A stretch of 64,000 nucleotides of DNA from CAYILR01 sp964364175 (GCA_964364175.1 CAYILR010000003.1:62001-126000); one strand, 5' to 3'. Shown: positions 42,829 to 51,429, numbered from the stretch's first letter. The notes: generated by a model from the letters alone, not told the origin. Made by a program: numbers and translations.

Positions 42829-43005
42829 GTTATCTCCAAAATTCTTCAGAGATTTGGTAGTTGAATTGACTATTGATAAATTCACTCGAGATTTTTGTAT
42901 CGAGTACCCGGTCCACGCCAGCCGGAGGCGATAGGCGTGAGCGCAGGAAGCGCGCAGCGGCGTACTCGATACAAAAATCTTGAGTGAATTCTGGCGATAA
43001 CCTAG
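42825..43005. repeat. Palindromic element C, between two convergent stop codons
   Basis: Inner arms 42879-42907 and 42962-42990 are 28/29 identical as inverted copies (AATTCACTC-AGATTTTTG-TATCGAGTAC). The 54-nt core has hairpins CACGCC-n14-GGCGTG and GCGC-AGGAA-GCGC. The inverted repeat continues outward to CTAGGTTATC (42825-42834) and GATAACCTAG (42996-43005), so each tip contains the TAG stop of one of the two convergent genes; the left arm also carries an extra about 39 nt between repeated AATTC segments. The arms bear no resemblance to those of elements A, B or D. Confidence 0.8.
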
Positions 43006-44594
43006 GCGGCTTCGCCGTCGCCACCGGCCTCACGCATCAGCTTGCGCTTATCCAGGCCGTATTTGTCGACCTTCATGATGAGGCCAGCGCGTGAGATTCC
43101 CAGCTCTTTCGCCAATCGGCTCTTATTCCAGCCGGTGCGGCGCAGACCCTCTTTGATCATGGTCTTTTCGAGCTCTTCGAGAGCGTCTTTGAGTTTGCCC
43201 GCAACGCGAACACCTTGAATTTTTGTGTGATCACCAAAGTCGCGAATTCGCGGAGAGAGCATTTCGGCAGCAACCTTAGGATCATCACCCGACAAGACAA
43301 TCAAGCGTTCCACTTCGTTCTCCAACTCCCGGATATTCCCGGGCCATGGATAATCAAATATTTTTTCCAGCGCGCGCTTGGCGAGAGTTTTCAGCGGCAA
43401 TTGCTTTTCTTTGCATCCGCGTGCAACAAAATGATCCAGTAAAACCGGAATATCTTCTCGGCGATCCCGCAGTGGTGGCACCACGACATTGATCACGTTG
43501 ATTCGATAATATAAATCTTCTCGGAACAAACCCTGCTCAATCATGTCCTTGAGATCACGGTTCGTCGCCGCCACCACACGAACATCCACTTTGCGCTGCT
43601 CGGTCCCCCCGACCGGAGTCAGAGTCCCTTCCTGCAAAACCCGCAAGAGCTTTACTTGCATTGTGGGCGACATATCCCCGATCTCATCAAGGAATAAAGT
43701 TCCCTTGTCAGCAGTCTCAAATAAACCTTTTTTATCTTTCACAGCGCCCGTAAACGACCCTCTGACGTGACCAAACAACTCACTGTCCAAAAGATTTTCG
43801 TTGAACGCCGAGCAGTTGACCGTCACAAATTGCGCTTCTTTGCGAGGAGAATTGAAGTGAATCGCGCGAGCGATCAACTCCTTACCAGTTCCGTTCTCCC
43901 CTTGAATCAAAACCGTGGATTCGGATGTTTTGATTTTATCGAGCAAGGAATACAGCGCCTGCATGGGTTTGGATTTTCCGATCATCGAGCCATAACTATA
44001 GCGGTTCCCGAGTTCGCTGTTGAGCTGATCGATGCGCTCCTCGCGTTTGGTAATCTCCGCGTGGAAAGCCATGATCTCCTGTGCAACCAAATCCACCAAT
44101 TCGAAAAAATATTTCCGGTCCGTATCGGTGAAGGGCTTCATTTTAGCAATCGCGCCCTCAAAAGAACCCGCGTCCAGCCCCTGCGACGCGGCCCATGATT
44201 TTGCCTTCGTCAAAGCCTGAGCGCTCAAAGGCTTCTCAATAAATGAATAAGCCACCACGCTTCCCAAGAACTCATTTCCTACACTGACTTTAGATACAGT
44301 AAATTTCTCAAATCCCATCGGACCATCTAGAGTGAGACTCGCACCCGCAGTATGTTTATAAATTTTCTCGTTAGCCTGCGCACACGCGTCTAAAATCCAT
44401 TTCCGTCCTTTTTCCTGCGATAGGAGTGCAGCGCAAAGTGGATTTTTGAATTCCTTCTGACGATCCAAGGCATCGTAGTTTCGGACCTGCCCTCTTTCGT
44501 CGACAAAGAAAATTTCAGTGTTAAACCACTGAGCCAAAATCGCTTCAAGCTTCCGAATCACATGAATGTGTTTGAGATCTTCCCAATTCACCAT
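43002..44594 (-). CDS. Sigma-54-dependent transcriptional activator (GAF-like sensor, Fis-type HTH)
   Basis: 530 residues. Residues 1-190 form a sensor region with a possible GAF-like fold (IFFVDERGQVRNYDAL). The AAA+ domain (about 205-440) has IQGENGTGKELIARAIHF (Walker A), ELFGHVRGSFTGAVKDKKG (GAFTGA loop in GSFTGA form, contacts sigma-54), GTLFLDEIGDMSP (Walker B) and AATNRDLKDMIEQG. The C-terminal HTH is LRRTGWNKSRLAKELGISRAG (20 residues quoted: LRRTGWNKSRLAKELGISRA). GSFTGA replaces the usual GAFTGA, which may still work. The ligand is unknown. It is convergent with the OMP-like gene. Confidence 0.9.
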   Translation of the reverse strand: MVNWEDLKHIHVIRKLEAILAQWFNTEIFFVDERGQVRNYDALDRQKEFKNPLCAALLSQEKGRKWILDACAQANEKIYKHTAGASLTLDGPMGFEKFTVSKVSVGNEFLGSVVAYSFIEKPLSAQALTKAKSWAASQGLDAGSFEGAIAKMKPFTDTDRKYFFELVDLVAQEIMAFHAEITKREERIDQLNSELGNRYSYGSMIGKSKPMQALYSLLDKIKTSESTVLIQGENGTGKELIARAIHFNSPRKEAQFVTVNCSAFNENLLDSELFGHVRGSFTGAVKDKKGLFETADKGTLFLDEIGDMSPTMQVKLLRVLQEGTLTPVGGTEQRKVDVRVVAATNRDLKDMIEQGLFREDLYYRINVINVVVPPLRDRREDIPVLLDHFVARGCKEKQLPLKTLAKRALEKIFDYPWPGNIRELENEVERLIVLSGDDPKVAAEMLSPRIRDFGDHTKIQGVRVAGKLKDALEELEKTMIKEGLRRTGWNKSRLAKELGISRAGLIMKVDKYGLDKRKLMREAGGDGEAA

Positions 44595-44692
44595 GACTCA
44601 CTTGTCGGCAGAACCTGACTAAAGTTTAAGCATATTGATGATATTTTTGACGGTAATGGATTTTCATCAGTAATTCCGACTCAATAGCGCAG

Positions 44693-45223
44693 CTATTCTG
44701 ACTGTATCTTCTTAACTATTGTTTTGCCCAAAGATTTCCAATCCTGTGGACCCACCCACTTCTCCAAAACATGATGCCTCGCATCCAATAAATAAGTCTC
44801 GGGAAATTGAAATGTTCCAAAAGCTTCCGCAACCTTCGCACTCTCATCCATCAGAGAAAAAAGGCCCGGCACTTTCTTCGACTCAGGAAATAACTCATGA
44901 AGCTCTTTCCACGAATGATCCCCGCTCACAGCCACCCACTGTAATTTATTATCCTGATTTTGTTGAGCATTCGCGATGAACTGGGGAATTTCCTCCGCAC
45001 AAGGCGCGCACCAGGCCGCCCAAAAATGCACTACCATGGGTGTCCCCAAAGAATCATCTGACTTAAATACCTTGCCGTCAAAATCCTTGAGTTCGAAGCT
45101 CAATCTTTTTGGGTCGACTCCTGGCCCAGAACTGCTGTGAAATACGCCGTATACGGCCGCAAGACCAGAAAGCGTCAAAATGATGAGAGTCAGCGAGATT
45201 TTCAAAGCAGGTTTTCTGTACAT
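44693..45223 (-). CDS. TlpA/ResA-like thioredoxin-fold protein, membrane-anchored
   Basis: 176 residues from the ATG at 45223 (ribosome-binding site GGAAG; a GTG seven codons further up has no clear site). N-terminal signal anchor (ISLTLIILTLSGLAAVYGVF), then a redoxin domain with the active site FWAAWCAPCAEEIPQF (WCxPC). The active-site Cys pair and the cis-Pro region near FQFPETYLLD (around residue 148) support thiol-disulfide reductase activity, probably periplasmic and linked to cytochrome maturation or periplasmic thiol repair. It is divergent from the HNH gene with 49 bp between starts. Confidence 0.88.
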   Translation of the reverse strand: MYRKPALKISLTLIILTLSGLAAVYGVFHSSSGPGVDPKRLSFELKDFDGKVFKSDDSLGTPMVVHFWAAWCAPCAEEIPQFIANAQQNQDNKLQWVAVSGDHSWKELHELFPESKKVPGLFSLMDESAKVAEAFGTFQFPETYLLDARHHVLEKWVGPQDWKSLGKTIVKKIQSE

Positions 45224-45272
45224 TTTCGCTTCCACGGCTACCACAAATCCTCAATCTGGGTATACTTAAACT

Positions 45273-45797
45273 GTGAGGCACACTTTATTACTCAACGCCT
45301 CTTATGAACCGCTCCACATCGTATCTTGGCAACGAGCACTCCAGATGCTCTTTCAAGGCAAGGTCGAGGTGGTAGTAGAGTCCGACCGCGAGGTTCGGAC
45401 CGTCAGCATCGCCATGCGCATCCCTTCCGTACTCAAACTCAGGCAATACGTTCAATTTCAACGCAAAAAAAATCTGATCCGATTTTCCCGAATCAATATA
45501 TTCATCCGCGATCAATACCGCTGCCAGTATTGTGGAGACCGATTCTCACGCCCATGCCTCACACTAGATCACATCGTTCCAGTGGTTCAAGGAGGCCCAA
45601 AATCCTGGGAAAACATCGTGACCGCTTGCAAACCCTGCAATCAACGCAAAGGGGGCAGAACACCCCAGCAGGCCGCGATGAAACTGGTCCACAACCCCTC
45701 CCAACCGACCTGGCTCCCCAGCACACAAATTCAAATGGCCATTGCAGTCACTCCAGACCCGTGGAAACCTTATCTGGATGAGCCAAACATCGAGTAA
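45273..45797 (+). CDS. HNH endonuclease family protein
   Basis: 174 residues starting with GTG. The conserved opening LLLNASYEPLHIVSWQRALQ and IRFSRINIFIRDQYRCQYCG lead into the HNH core: CQYCGDRFSRPCLTLDHIVP, GGPKSWENIVTACKPCNQRKG, with two Cys pairs for a structural zinc, His in DH, Asn in WEN and His/Asn-equivalent CNQRK. This type of chromosomal HNH protein (YcgR/DUF-like "NASYEPL" group) is found in many bacteria; its biological role is not established. Unlike the gene at 24.2 kb its motif is complete. The last 20 bases overlap the start of the sigma-like gene. Confidence 0.82.
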   Translation: MRHTLLLNASYEPLHIVSWQRALQMLFQGKVEVVVESDREVRTVSIAMRIPSVLKLRQYVQFQRKKNLIRFSRINIFIRDQYRCQYCGDRFSRPCLTLDHIVPVVQGGPKSWENIVTACKPCNQRKGGRTPQQAAMKLVHNPSQPTWLPSTQIQMAIAVTPDPWKPYLDEPNIE

Positions 45798-46284
45798 GCC
45801 AGCCCCCATCGCAATAAAACCTTTCGAGGAGTCCATTCTCAGACAATACGGAGACATGCTCCTCGATCTCAGCAGCTCGATTTTATGGAGTCAGACCGAG
45901 GGAAGAAAAATCGTTCGGCAGGTTTTAGAAAAATTACAGAAGCAATCTCGTCATTTGCAACCTGAGCGCTATCAACGAGCCTGGGTACTTCAGAATGCCT
46001 GCCAGCTTCTACAAAAAACAGCGATCAAATCCACCCGAACTCTCACTCCCTCAGAACAGGCCATGGTGGATTCCATCAAAGAGCCCACCGAACGCTTGGT
46101 ACAACTCGAATCCTATTTTCATCGGCTCCACCTCAACGAACAAATTCTTCTACTTCTTCGAGATAAATATGGAATCCCCTATCCCGAAATCGCCATTGCG
46201 ATGCACATGCCCGAGGACTCACTGAAAGTCATGCGCCAGCAAGCGCTCGAAACCCTTGAACGATGGGTGTGGTGCCACGCATGA
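45778..46284 (+). CDS. ECF-type sigma factor-like protein
   Basis: 168 residues from the ATG at 45778, which overlaps the HNH gene's 3' end by 20 bases; a longer frame from 45742 exists but lacks support. Residues about 15-65 resemble a sigma region 2 helix bundle, weakly. Residues about 115-165 are a region 4 helix-turn-helix: LHLNEQILLLLRDKYGIPYP, EIAIAMHMPEDSLKVMRQQA. The immediately following gene has a zinc-binding anti-sigma motif and overlaps by four bases, the usual ECF arrangement. The factor may therefore direct RNA polymerase to an envelope-related regulon. Confidence 0.75.
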   Translation: MSQTSSKPAPIAIKPFEESILRQYGDMLLDLSSSILWSQTEGRKIVRQVLEKLQKQSRHLQPERYQRAWVLQNACQLLQKTAIKSTRTLTPSEQAMVDSIKEPTERLVQLESYFHRLHLNEQILLLLRDKYGIPYPEIAIAMHMPEDSLKVMRQQALETLERWVWCHA

Positions 46285-47234
46285 ACAACACATCCATGAA
46301 CTGTTTTGATTGGAACAGCCATTCTTCCGATTACCTGGATGGCACACTGATGGGGCAGCAAAAAAGGGACGCGGACCAGCATCTGGAATCCTGCGCTGCC
46401 TGCCAAAAAAGATTTTCTCACTACCGCCAGCTTCTCAACACACTCAAAACCCAGCCTCGTGCAGAGCTTCTCCACTCAGCGGATTCTCCTGCCTGGTACA
46501 AGCAAACCTTGCGCTGGCTCAAAGCACACCCCAACAAAACACGTTCCACCACCCCTTGGTTCATCCGAGGAAGCGTCGAAGGTATTGGAATGGCAGCAGC
46601 ACTTCTCATCCTCGTAGCAGCCGTGCCCAAGCTTAAAAATATCTACGACAATCAGAGACAAAAACGATTGGAGGCTTTTTTTGAACCCGCCAATCCCCCT
46701 GTCGCGAACAGGGTTGATGCGCCTCCTCTCGCCCGCGGCCAGACTGACGTTTTGGAAAGCGAATTCGAAACAGATGAAGCAAGCGACTCTCCCACACAAG
46801 AAGAATCGGCTCCGACTACAGGATCTGTGCCATCCCGCCCTGGGGAAATTTGGCGATTTGGAATCAAAACACCCAGCCCCAAGGAAATGCGCCCGCTCAT
46901 TCTCAAGGCACTTTCAAGCTTAGCGGCGGAATTTCCAGCTGGTAAACAAGGCGGCCTCGAAGCCCCGGGTGGAATTCAATTCGAAGCTTGGATTCCCAGC
47001 GACCGAACCTTGGCCCTGAAAGAAAAACTACAGGCGTTGGCAGACCAGTATGCTGCCAGACCTGGTAGTGAAGAACAAGCCACCACAGACGACAACGACA
47101 GCGAAAAATTACCGGACAACGCGCCCCTCAATACTCACAATGCGCATTTCACCTGGTACAAAAACCGCTCAAAAAAGCTGGTAGCAGGGCCTGCCGGGAA
47201 AACTCGAGTGATTATTTGGTTGTCGCAAATTTAA
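46281..47234 (+). CDS. Zinc-finger anti-sigma factor-like membrane protein
   Basis: 317 residues from the ATG at 46281 (ATGA overlap with the sigma gene stop). The N-terminal anti-sigma domain carries HLESCAACQKRF, the HxxxCxxC zinc signature that holds the ECF factor inactive. A transmembrane helix follows near residues 100-125 (GIGMAAALLILVAAVPKL), then an about 190-residue periplasmic part with a Pro/Thr/Glu-rich linker and a beta-rich C-terminal domain. Topology fits a sensor that releases the sigma factor upon an envelope signal, possibly by regulated proteolysis. The M1 aminopeptidase follows 21 bp downstream and may be co-transcribed. Confidence 0.75.
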   Translation: MNNTSMNCFDWNSHSSDYLDGTLMGQQKRDADQHLESCAACQKRFSHYRQLLNTLKTQPRAELLHSADSPAWYKQTLRWLKAHPNKTRSTTPWFIRGSVEGIGMAAALLILVAAVPKLKNIYDNQRQKRLEAFFEPANPPVANRVDAPPLARGQTDVLESEFETDEASDSPTQEESAPTTGSVPSRPGEIWRFGIKTPSPKEMRPLILKALSSLAAEFPAGKQGGLEAPGGIQFEAWIPSDRTLALKEKLQALADQYAARPGSEEQATTDDNDSEKLPDNAPLNTHNAHFTWYKNRSKKLVAGPAGKTRVIIWLSQI

Positions 47235-47255
47235 ACTCCTGAGTATGATCCCAGC

Positions 47256-49898
47256 ATGAAAAGATCCGTCTCGTTGTTTTTCTTTTTTTTCGCCTTTTTT
47301 ATCCTCAACTCCTGTTCCACATTTCAAAAGAAAAACTCGGGCGCGTCGTCTCCTGACAATACACAAAATCTGACTCGCGAACTCGCAAAGCAAAGATCCG
47401 AGCAAATCAAGAACGTGCACTACTACCTGGACATACGGCTCAATGCGACCGATCTGACTTACGCAGGAAAAGTAGAAATCGACTTCGACCTATTGAATCA
47501 AAACCACCCAATCATCCTAGATTTTTTCAAAGGACAGATTCGCTCGATTTCAGCCAACGAAAAGCCCCTGGCAAACTTCACTTACAACGAAGCAAAAATT
47601 TTGATTCCAGCCAAAGAACTCAAATCGGGTCCGAACATCCTCAAAATAGAATTCGATCATTCTTACAGCTCAACCGGCGCGGGACTCCATCGATTCCAAG
47701 ATCCTCAGGACAATGGGGTTTATCTCTACACCCAATTCGAACCTTACGACGCCAATCGTTTTTTCCCCTGCTTTGACCAACCCGATTTGAAAGCCACTTA
47801 CACATTGACGGTTGAAGCTCCTGCCGACTGGCAAATCGTTTCGTCTACTTTGGAAAAAGACATCCGGAAAAAAGGCAGCATGAAGCTCTGGAGCTTTCCA
47901 AAATCCCAGGTTTTCAGCACTTATTTATTCTCTCTGCACGCCGGCCCCTACCAGGTTTGGAAATCCCAATTCGGCAAACTCCCGCTCAGACTCCTCGCAC
48001 GCAAATCGATGGCCAAATACATCCGGCATCAAGAATGGTTTAGCATCACCAAAAATGGGTTGGCATTCTACAACGAATACTTTCAATACCCCTACCCCTT
48101 CAAAAAATACGACCAAATCATCGTTCCAGATTTCAACGCAGGCGCGATGGAGAATGTCGCTGCAGTGACTTTTGCAGAGAAGCTCATTCCCAGAGCCACA
48201 CCCACTTACAACGAGCGCGAACGCATCGCCGCAATCGCGCTGCACGAGATGGCCCATATGTGGTTTGGAGATCTCGTGACGATGCAATGGTGGGATGGAC
48301 TTTGGTTGAACGAGAGCTTCGCCACCTATATGGCAACTCTGTCACTGGACCGCACAACCGAGTTCAAAAACGCGTGGCAGTCTTTTTTCGCCTATAATAA
48401 GCAGCGCGCCTACATCGAAGACGCGCAAGTCACCACTCATCCTGTGGATGTAGCCGTCCCCGACATTCGCACCACATCCACGAATTTCGACGGAATCACC
48501 TATGGAAAAGGCGCTTCGGTCCTGAAGCAGCTTTCGTTTTTCGTGGGGGCCGATACATTCCGAGACGGAGTCAGACGCTACTTAAAGAAACGAGAATTTC
48601 AAAATGCGACCATCACCGACTTTATGGATTCCATCGCCGAGGGAACAAAACTCGATCTCAAACGCTGGACACACGAATGGCTGAAAGAAGCTGGCACCAA
48701 CTCTTCTGCATTGAAATACTCATGCGAAGGCGGGCAAATCAAATCAGCCACTCTTGAACAAAAATCACCCGAAGATCACCCATTGCTTCGACAGCATCGA
48801 ACACGGATTGGTCTTTTCAAACAAAACCTGCAAATCGCTTCTGTGGATACTTTGTACGACGGCACGAGCACCGAGATCACAGAGCTGCGAGGCAAACCCT
48901 GCCCTGAATGGGTTTACGCGAACCTAGACGATTACGACTTCGCGCAAGTCCGACTGGACGAGGCCAGTCTTCAGGCGGTCAAAACCCAATTACCCAAAAT
49001 CAAAGACCCTTTGTTGCGTGTAATGCTCTGGCAATCACTCTGGTTCATGGTGAGAGACGTTGAACTGTCGGTTTCAGAATACATCGACCAACTGACAGGG
49101 GTTTTGGGACAAGAAAAAGAGATCCGCGTCCTCACCTACGTTTTGGAAACTCTGCAGAACGCTCGAAACTATCTGCCACCTCCCGGCCGCCCCGGAGATT
49201 CGATCGCTCAGCAATACGAAACCAAAATAGAGAACTTTCTGTGGACGAACCTGAACCAATCCCCCGTAGGCAGCGAATTGCAACGCATCTGGTTTGATGC
49301 CTACGTTCACGCAGCCAATACGCCTGAGGCAGGAAAGCACCTGATGGAGTTTCTAAACCATAAACGCTCCATCCCCAAACTCGTGATCGACCAAGATCGC
49401 AGATGGGAGATCATCACACGTCTGAATAGGATGGGAGCTCCAGGATCATTCGAATTAATCGCCAAGGAATCCAAGCAAGACCCCTCTGATCAAGGCGTAA
49501 AAATGTCCATCTCAGCACAAGCCGTGCGCCCAGACGAAAAAATCAAAGCTGAATGGTTTGCCAAAATCGAAGAGAACAAAATGCCGCTAGCCAAGTTGCG
49601 CCACGCGATTTTTTACCTATTCCCCAAAACACAAGTCGACCTACACGAGCAATACGAGAACAAGATTCTGAATCGCCTCACCGAGTACTCCAGCACACGA
49701 GACACAGAGTATCTTTGGGCGTTCACCGCCTTGATTCCAGCCACTTGCAGTGAGAAAAGCGTGCGAACACTGGGGCAATACATCAGTCAACACTCTGACC
49801 TATCACCCATCACAATCAAGTCATTGCGAATTGCGCACGAGGAAGACGAACGCTGTGTGAAGATTCGGAAGCTGTTTTTAGCGCAGCCTAAGCATTAG
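47256..49898 (+). CDS. M1 family aminopeptidase, lipoprotein
   Basis: 880 residues. The N-terminal lipoprotein signal (FFFFFAFFILNSCSTFQ) has its Cys at about residue 21. Family motifs: GAMENVAAVTFAE (exopeptidase GAMEN), HEMAHMWFGDL (HExxH zinc site with Glu base) and WLNESFATYMA (third zinc ligand Glu). The N-terminal domain (YTQFEPYDANRFFPCFDQPD) and the long helical C-terminal ERAP1-like domain are complete, so the length is typical of aminopeptidase N. It should remove N-terminal residues from peptides outside the inner membrane, consistent with degrading prey or environmental protein. It converges on hipT with an 11-bp overlap. Confidence 0.92.
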   Translation: MKRSVSLFFFFFAFFILNSCSTFQKKNSGASSPDNTQNLTRELAKQRSEQIKNVHYYLDIRLNATDLTYAGKVEIDFDLLNQNHPIILDFFKGQIRSISANEKPLANFTYNEAKILIPAKELKSGPNILKIEFDHSYSSTGAGLHRFQDPQDNGVYLYTQFEPYDANRFFPCFDQPDLKATYTLTVEAPADWQIVSSTLEKDIRKKGSMKLWSFPKSQVFSTYLFSLHAGPYQVWKSQFGKLPLRLLARKSMAKYIRHQEWFSITKNGLAFYNEYFQYPYPFKKYDQIIVPDFNAGAMENVAAVTFAEKLIPRATPTYNERERIAAIALHEMAHMWFGDLVTMQWWDGLWLNESFATYMATLSLDRTTEFKNAWQSFFAYNKQRAYIEDAQVTTHPVDVAVPDIRTTSTNFDGITYGKGASVLKQLSFFVGADTFRDGVRRYLKKREFQNATITDFMDSIAEGTKLDLKRWTHEWLKEAGTNSSALKYSCEGGQIKSATLEQKSPEDHPLLRQHRTRIGLFKQNLQIASVDTLYDGTSTEITELRGKPCPEWVYANLDDYDFAQVRLDEASLQAVKTQLPKIKDPLLRVMLWQSLWFMVRDVELSVSEYIDQLTGVLGQEKEIRVLTYVLETLQNARNYLPPPGRPGDSIAQQYETKIENFLWTNLNQSPVGSELQRIWFDAYVHAANTPEAGKHLMEFLNHKRSIPKLVIDQDRRWEIITRLNRMGAPGSFELIAKESKQDPSDQGVKMSISAQAVRPDEKIKAEWFAKIEENKMPLAKLRHAIFYLFPKTQVDLHEQYENKILNRLTEYSSTRDTEYLWAFTALIPATCSEKSVRTLGQYISQHSDLSPITIKSLRIAHEEDERCVKIRKLFLAQPKH

Positions 49899-50865
49899 CG
49901 CCGCTCTTTTGAAAGGTTTGTAACTTTGACATCAGCAACTGATCGTATTTTTTTTTCATTTCGTCTGGCAAAAAACTATTTTCCAAAACAGTTTTCATTC
50001 CAGGAACAGCATCCAAAATCCTTTTGAAACTGTTTTCGATCGCTTTAGGCTCTATCTCTAAATTCTCCCCCAGAGCGACAAAATCCTTGCGTCTGATCTT
50101 CGTTTTCTTTCCATTAACCGTGAGCGCCAAGTCCTCACGATCTGCAGGCAATAAAATCTTTGTGGACAATAGGTCATAGGCCGGCGAAAGCACGATTTCA
50201 TCCTCTACATTTCTGATGAGTGAAAAATTCTTTAAATGCATATCCGCATTCCCAACAACGAACGAGAACAAAATCAAATCAAAAAAAGCCACCGCGTCCA
50301 AACCTGGATTGGATGAAAATTTTAAAATAATCTTTCCCGCCTTCTCGGTCGAAGTATCGTATTTCGACTCGGTCAATAATCCGCTCAACTGGCAGAAATC
50401 CTCCGTAGCGATTTTCTTTTTAGTCTTTTTCTCCCGATCAAACCGACGCGTCACATAGACCAACTCTCCCGACCTGAGCTGAATCAGACCGTGGCGAGCT
50501 GTCGTAATTCCAGCAACCTCTGCCATGTGCATCGTCACATCTTCGACCAAAGAAATGAGCGGAAATCTCTCAGTAGGAGGCTTTAAAATATATTCCCCCC
50601 ACAAACCCACAATCATCAACCGATGGCTGGGATTGTTTTTACGTTTTTCTAAATCCACAGAAATTTTGGCTTGTACGCCCGTAATGCCGAGATGTTGACT
50701 CAAAGATGACTTGGTCATTTCCTCAAGTTCATCAATTCCAAAACCAACAAGAGGAGGAGCTTCAGTGGCAAATAGTTTTTTGCTACACTTGTTGTGATAA
50801 TTTCCCGAATGTACACCCGAATCCAAAGACTGGTAGCATCCGAAACATTTTTCCGAGCGTTTCAT
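49888..50865 (-). CDS. hipT: HipT-like serine/threonine kinase toxin of a HipBST module
   Basis: 325 residues. A HipA-type kinase lacking the N-terminal subdomain 1 that is here the separate gene hipS. Residues 1-30 have Cys residues (CFGCYQ, HNKC) that may bind zinc. The Gly-rich loop is GITGVQAK (residues 60-67); in HipT of E. coli O127 the equivalent carries SIS autophosphorylation sites, so here the first Ser is Gly and the second Thr. The catalytic segment is VVGNADMHLKNF (Asp and Asn) and LSPAYDLLSTKI holds the metal-binding Asp. Known HipT phosphorylates TrpS; the target here is unknown. It overlaps hipS by four bases and aminopeptidase by 11. Confidence 0.85.
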   Translation of the reverse strand: MKRSEKCFGCYQSLDSGVHSGNYHNKCSKKLFATEAPPLVGFGIDELEEMTKSSLSQHLGITGVQAKISVDLEKRKNNPSHRLMIVGLWGEYILKPPTERFPLISLVEDVTMHMAEVAGITTARHGLIQLRSGELVYVTRRFDREKKTKKKIATEDFCQLSGLLTESKYDTSTEKAGKIILKFSSNPGLDAVAFFDLILFSFVVGNADMHLKNFSLIRNVEDEIVLSPAYDLLSTKILLPADREDLALTVNGKKTKIRRKDFVALGENLEIEPKAIENSFKRILDAVPGMKTVLENSFLPDEMKKKYDQLLMSKLQTFQKSGANA

Positions 50866-51212
50866 TCCTGCTCGCTTTCATCCGGCACAACACTCACATT
50901 CCCAATACAATCCTTGCACGCCAGCAACAACAAACTCATTCGATCGCGTGAGTCGATTTTCCAGTTGTTCGTGATGATATTCAACATCCAGCCTTCGGGA
51001 ATCAACCCATCAAAAAATGGAATCATCGTTTTCTGTTCATAGGGCTCATCTCGAATCCGCAATGTCAAACTCACTGATCTTGCAGTTTTTTTTTGGCGAT
51101 ATTTTTCGTCATAAGCAAAAGTATACAGACCCTCTCGCTGTTCAATCATCCCAGCAAAATCATCATCGACATAAACTTTGCCCCGTCTTCGAATCTGTTT
51201 TGATTGAGCCAT
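50862..51212 (-). CDS. hipS: HipS-like protein, antitoxin of HipBST (HipA N-terminal subdomain 1)
   Basis: 116 residues starting at ATG 51212, which shares one base with the hipB stop (TGATG); a GTG one codon up is also possible. It matches the N-terminal couple/subdomain of HipA: GKVYVDDDFAGMIEQREGLY and SLTLRIRDEPYEQ, then MIPFFDGLIPEGWMLN. In the characterised HipBST system HipS, rather than HipB, neutralises the kinase, with a conserved Trp in the loop inserted near the active site; the Trp of PEGWML is a good candidate. Its last bases overlap hipT (ATGA). Confidence 0.85.
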   Translation of the reverse strand: MAQSKQIRRRGKVYVDDDFAGMIEQREGLYTFAYDEKYRQKKTARSVSLTLRIRDEPYEQKTMIPFFDGLIPEGWMLNIITNNWKIDSRDRMSLLLLACKDCIGNVSVVPDESEQE

Positions 51213-51421
51213 CACTCAATCTCCCGCTTGAGCGGCAAAGGACCCACGGTATGACCAAAAAGCCTCAAAATTTGATCCACCTTATCTAGACGCAAAGTCG
51301 GCTTGCTGCTTTCAACCTCACGCACAAAACGCAGCCCCACCCCCGCACGCTCCGCTAGTTCTGCTTGAGTGAGACGAGCCTGCTTGCGTTTTGTTTTGAT
51401 GAATTTGGCCAATTCGCTCAT
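51212..51421 (-). CDS. hipB: HipB-like HTH repressor
   Basis: 69 residues with one XRE-type HTH: IKTKRKQARLTQAELAERAG, VGLRFVREVESSKP (recognition helix) and VDQILRLFGHTVGPL at the end. It is a small HTH_3 protein like HipB, which binds its promoter as a dimer with toxin components. The three palindromes TATACCCG-n2-CGGGTATA upstream (51430-51529) are likely its operators. First gene of the hipBST operon. Confidence 0.88.
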   Translation of the reverse strand: MSELAKFIKTKRKQARLTQAELAERAGVGLRFVREVESSKPTLRLDKVDQILRLFGHTVGPLPLKREIE

Positions 51422-51429
51422 ACCTCTAA

